A stretch of 5,534 bases of DNA from Candidatus Omnitrophota bacterium (GTDB lineage: Bacteria; Omnitrophota; Gorgyraeia; Gygaellales; Profunditerraquicolaceae), in contig JALNZI010000095.1 of the NCBI GenBank assembly GCA_023229385.1, forward strand, positions 1-5,534, in the 5' to 3' direction. Positions 4,638 through 5,534 of the stretch are shown in pieces. The notes below the pieces were generated by a model. The model was not told the DNA's origin. It worked only from the letters and a program-made list of their open reading frames with translations, and did no database searches. The translations under genes were made by a program, and so were the position numbers. Numbering within the stretch: the stretch's first letter is position 1; each line of letters opens with the position of its first letter.

Positions 4638-5237
4638 TTAAGCGCTGTTTTCTTTTAAAAATATCTTCTTTAAGTCCTTAAGGGCAACCTGCAGATCCCC
4701 ATTCAAAACATTGTAATCAAATTGCCGGGCTGCCGACATTTCTTTCTTCGCCAGACGCAAACGCTGACTTATTTCTTGCTTATTGGTTTCTCTGCAACGC
4801 CCCTCAATCCTTGCCTTAAGTACATCAAGCGAGGGAGGCAGAACAAAAATTGTTACAGTATTCTGGGGGTAGATTTTTTTAAGAATCCTTGCTCCCTTAA
4901 GGTCTAAGCATAAGCCGAGATGCCTTCCTGCCTTAAGCAGCTTTTCTACCGGCCCCTTAGGTGTTCCGTAATAATAGCCCAAATACCTTGTCCATTCAAG
5001 AATTTTTTTTGCTTTTAACAGGCGGCGGAATTCCTCTTTAGAAACAAAAAAATAATCCTTTCCCTGCCTCTCCCCAAAGCGTTTAGGCCGGGTAGTAACC
5101 GAGCGCGATTTTACCAGCAATTTAGCTATTTTTTTATCTTGAATTAATCTGGTCAGAAGGGTAGTTTTACCTGAGCCTGAAGGCCCGGAGATTATAAAGA
5201 TCTTTCCTGGTTTATTCTTTCTTTTTTTGGCTTTCAC
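4638..5237 (-). CDS. gmk: Guanylate kinase
   Basis: It phosphorylates GMP to GDP with ATP, an essential step in guanine nucleotide supply. The 199-residue protein has the P-loop GPSGSGKTT (18-26), the GMP-binding stretch SRSVTTRPKRFGERQGKDYFF (about 44-64), EWTRYLGYYYGTP (81-93) including the YGTP that contacts GMP, and the arginine-rich lid and following helix (RIEGRCRE at about 143-150, then RLRLAKKEM). The length is normal for the family. The N-terminus has a short lysine-rich extension (KAKKRKNKPGK). The start is GTG at 5237, sharing its first base with the yicC stop (TAGTG), so it probably depends on translation of yicC; only a weak GAG-type site lies upstream. rpoZ follows after 21 nt. 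Confidence 0.98.
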   Translation of the reverse strand: MKAKKRKNKPGKIFIISGPSGSGKTTLLTRLIQDKKIAKLLVKSRSVTTRPKRFGERQGKDYFFVSKEEFRRLLKAKKILEWTRYLGYYYGTPKGPVEKLLKAGRHLGLCLDLKGARILKKIYPQNTVTIFVLPPSLDVLKARIEGRCRETNKQEISQRLRLAKKEMSAARQFDYNVLNGDLQVALKDLKKIFLKENSA

Positions 5238-5534
5238 TACTCGATATTCTGCACTTGTTCGCGGATCTTCTCAATCTGGCTTTTCATCTGCACAGCCCTG
5301 CCCGAAATAACCAGATCAAATGACTTAGCCGCCAAGGTATTGGCTTCCCGCTGCATCTCCTGAGTAATAAAATCCAGCTCCTTGCCAACAGAACCGCCCT
5401 TAGCAATCTTCTGTTGAAAATTCTTTATATGAAAACTTAAACGATCCATCTCTTCGGCGATATCCGCTCCTTTTAAAAAAGCTGAACGCTCCTCCTCGGA
5501 CTTTATCTTGCGCAACCTATATTTTACTGCCGAA
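5237..5534 (-). CDS. yicC: YicC-family endoribonuclease, partial (C-terminal part; 5' end off the window)
   Basis: The frame is open to the right edge, so the start lies outside. The TTG at 5515 is only an internal codon, since SAVKYR-like residues continue upstream in frame. About 98 residues remain, matching the C-terminal DUF1732 end of YicC: ADIAEEMDRLSFHIKNF, then VGKELDFITQEMQREANTLAAKS and the ending EKIREQVQNIE. YicC proteins are stress-associated endoribonucleases; E. coli YicC acts on the small RNA RyhB. Family members commonly sit next to gmk, as here. The gene ends in TAG overlapping the gmk GTG by one base. The upstream YicC N-terminal domain cannot be assessed. Confidence 0.93.
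   Translation of the reverse strand, partial: SAVKYRLRKIKSEEERSAFLKGADIAEEMDRLSFHIKNFQQKIAKGGSVGKELDFITQEMQREANTLAAKSFDLVISGRAVQMKSQIEKIREQVQNIE

Overview
The window is a compact, one-directional block of bacterial housekeeping genes. Everything that looks real lies on the minus strand, so genes are read from the right edge to the left. In transcription order they are yicC (3' part only), gmk, rpoZ, coaC, tRNA-Cys(GCA), tRNA-Leu(UAA), tRNA-Val(GAC), thrS, infC, rpmI, rplT, and a TrkA-type K+ channel regulator cut by the left edge. Gaps between genes are tiny (5-25 nt) or overlapping (TAGTG at yicC/gmk, ATGA at rpoZ/coaC). The exceptions are 131 nt between infC and rpmI and 79 nt between tRNA-Leu and tRNA-Val; both hold clear secondary structure. 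I see no convincing intrinsic terminator, so the block may be one long transcript, or two with an internal promoter, in which tRNA processing separates the mRNA parts.

Organism: a bacterium with moderately AT-rich DNA and GGAG/GAGG-type ribosome binding sites. The yicC-gmk-rpoZ-coa module and the infC-rpmI-rplT module are each widespread. Joining them through a tRNA cluster and thrS, with trkA in the place often held by pheST, suggests an uncultured candidate-phylum lineage such as Omnitrophota. That is my inference from memory of gene order and is low confidence.

Right part (3862-5534): RNA-linked factor YicC, guanylate kinase, RNA polymerase omega and the CoaC decarboxylase of coenzyme A synthesis. 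CoaC has no CoaB ligase domain attached; its stop lies 5 nt before tRNA-Cys.

Middle (3513-3861): three tRNA genes. Between Leu and Val lies a 37-bp palindromic hairpin, part of which is a 14-bp exact copy of the 5' end of tRNA-Val.

Left part (1-3512): translation genes. ThrRS lacks the usual N-terminal TGS domain and starts 20 nt after tRNA-Val with no Shine-Dalgarno. IF3 appears to start at a rare AUA codon, because the GTG an ORF finder would choose lies inside the Shine-Dalgarno. A three-hairpin leader precedes rpmI-rplT, a likely site of ribosomal protein feedback. The last gene is a TrkA/RCK potassium-uptake subunit.

I do not see an undescribed defence, mobile or biosynthetic system. 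The points of interest are regulatory and architectural.
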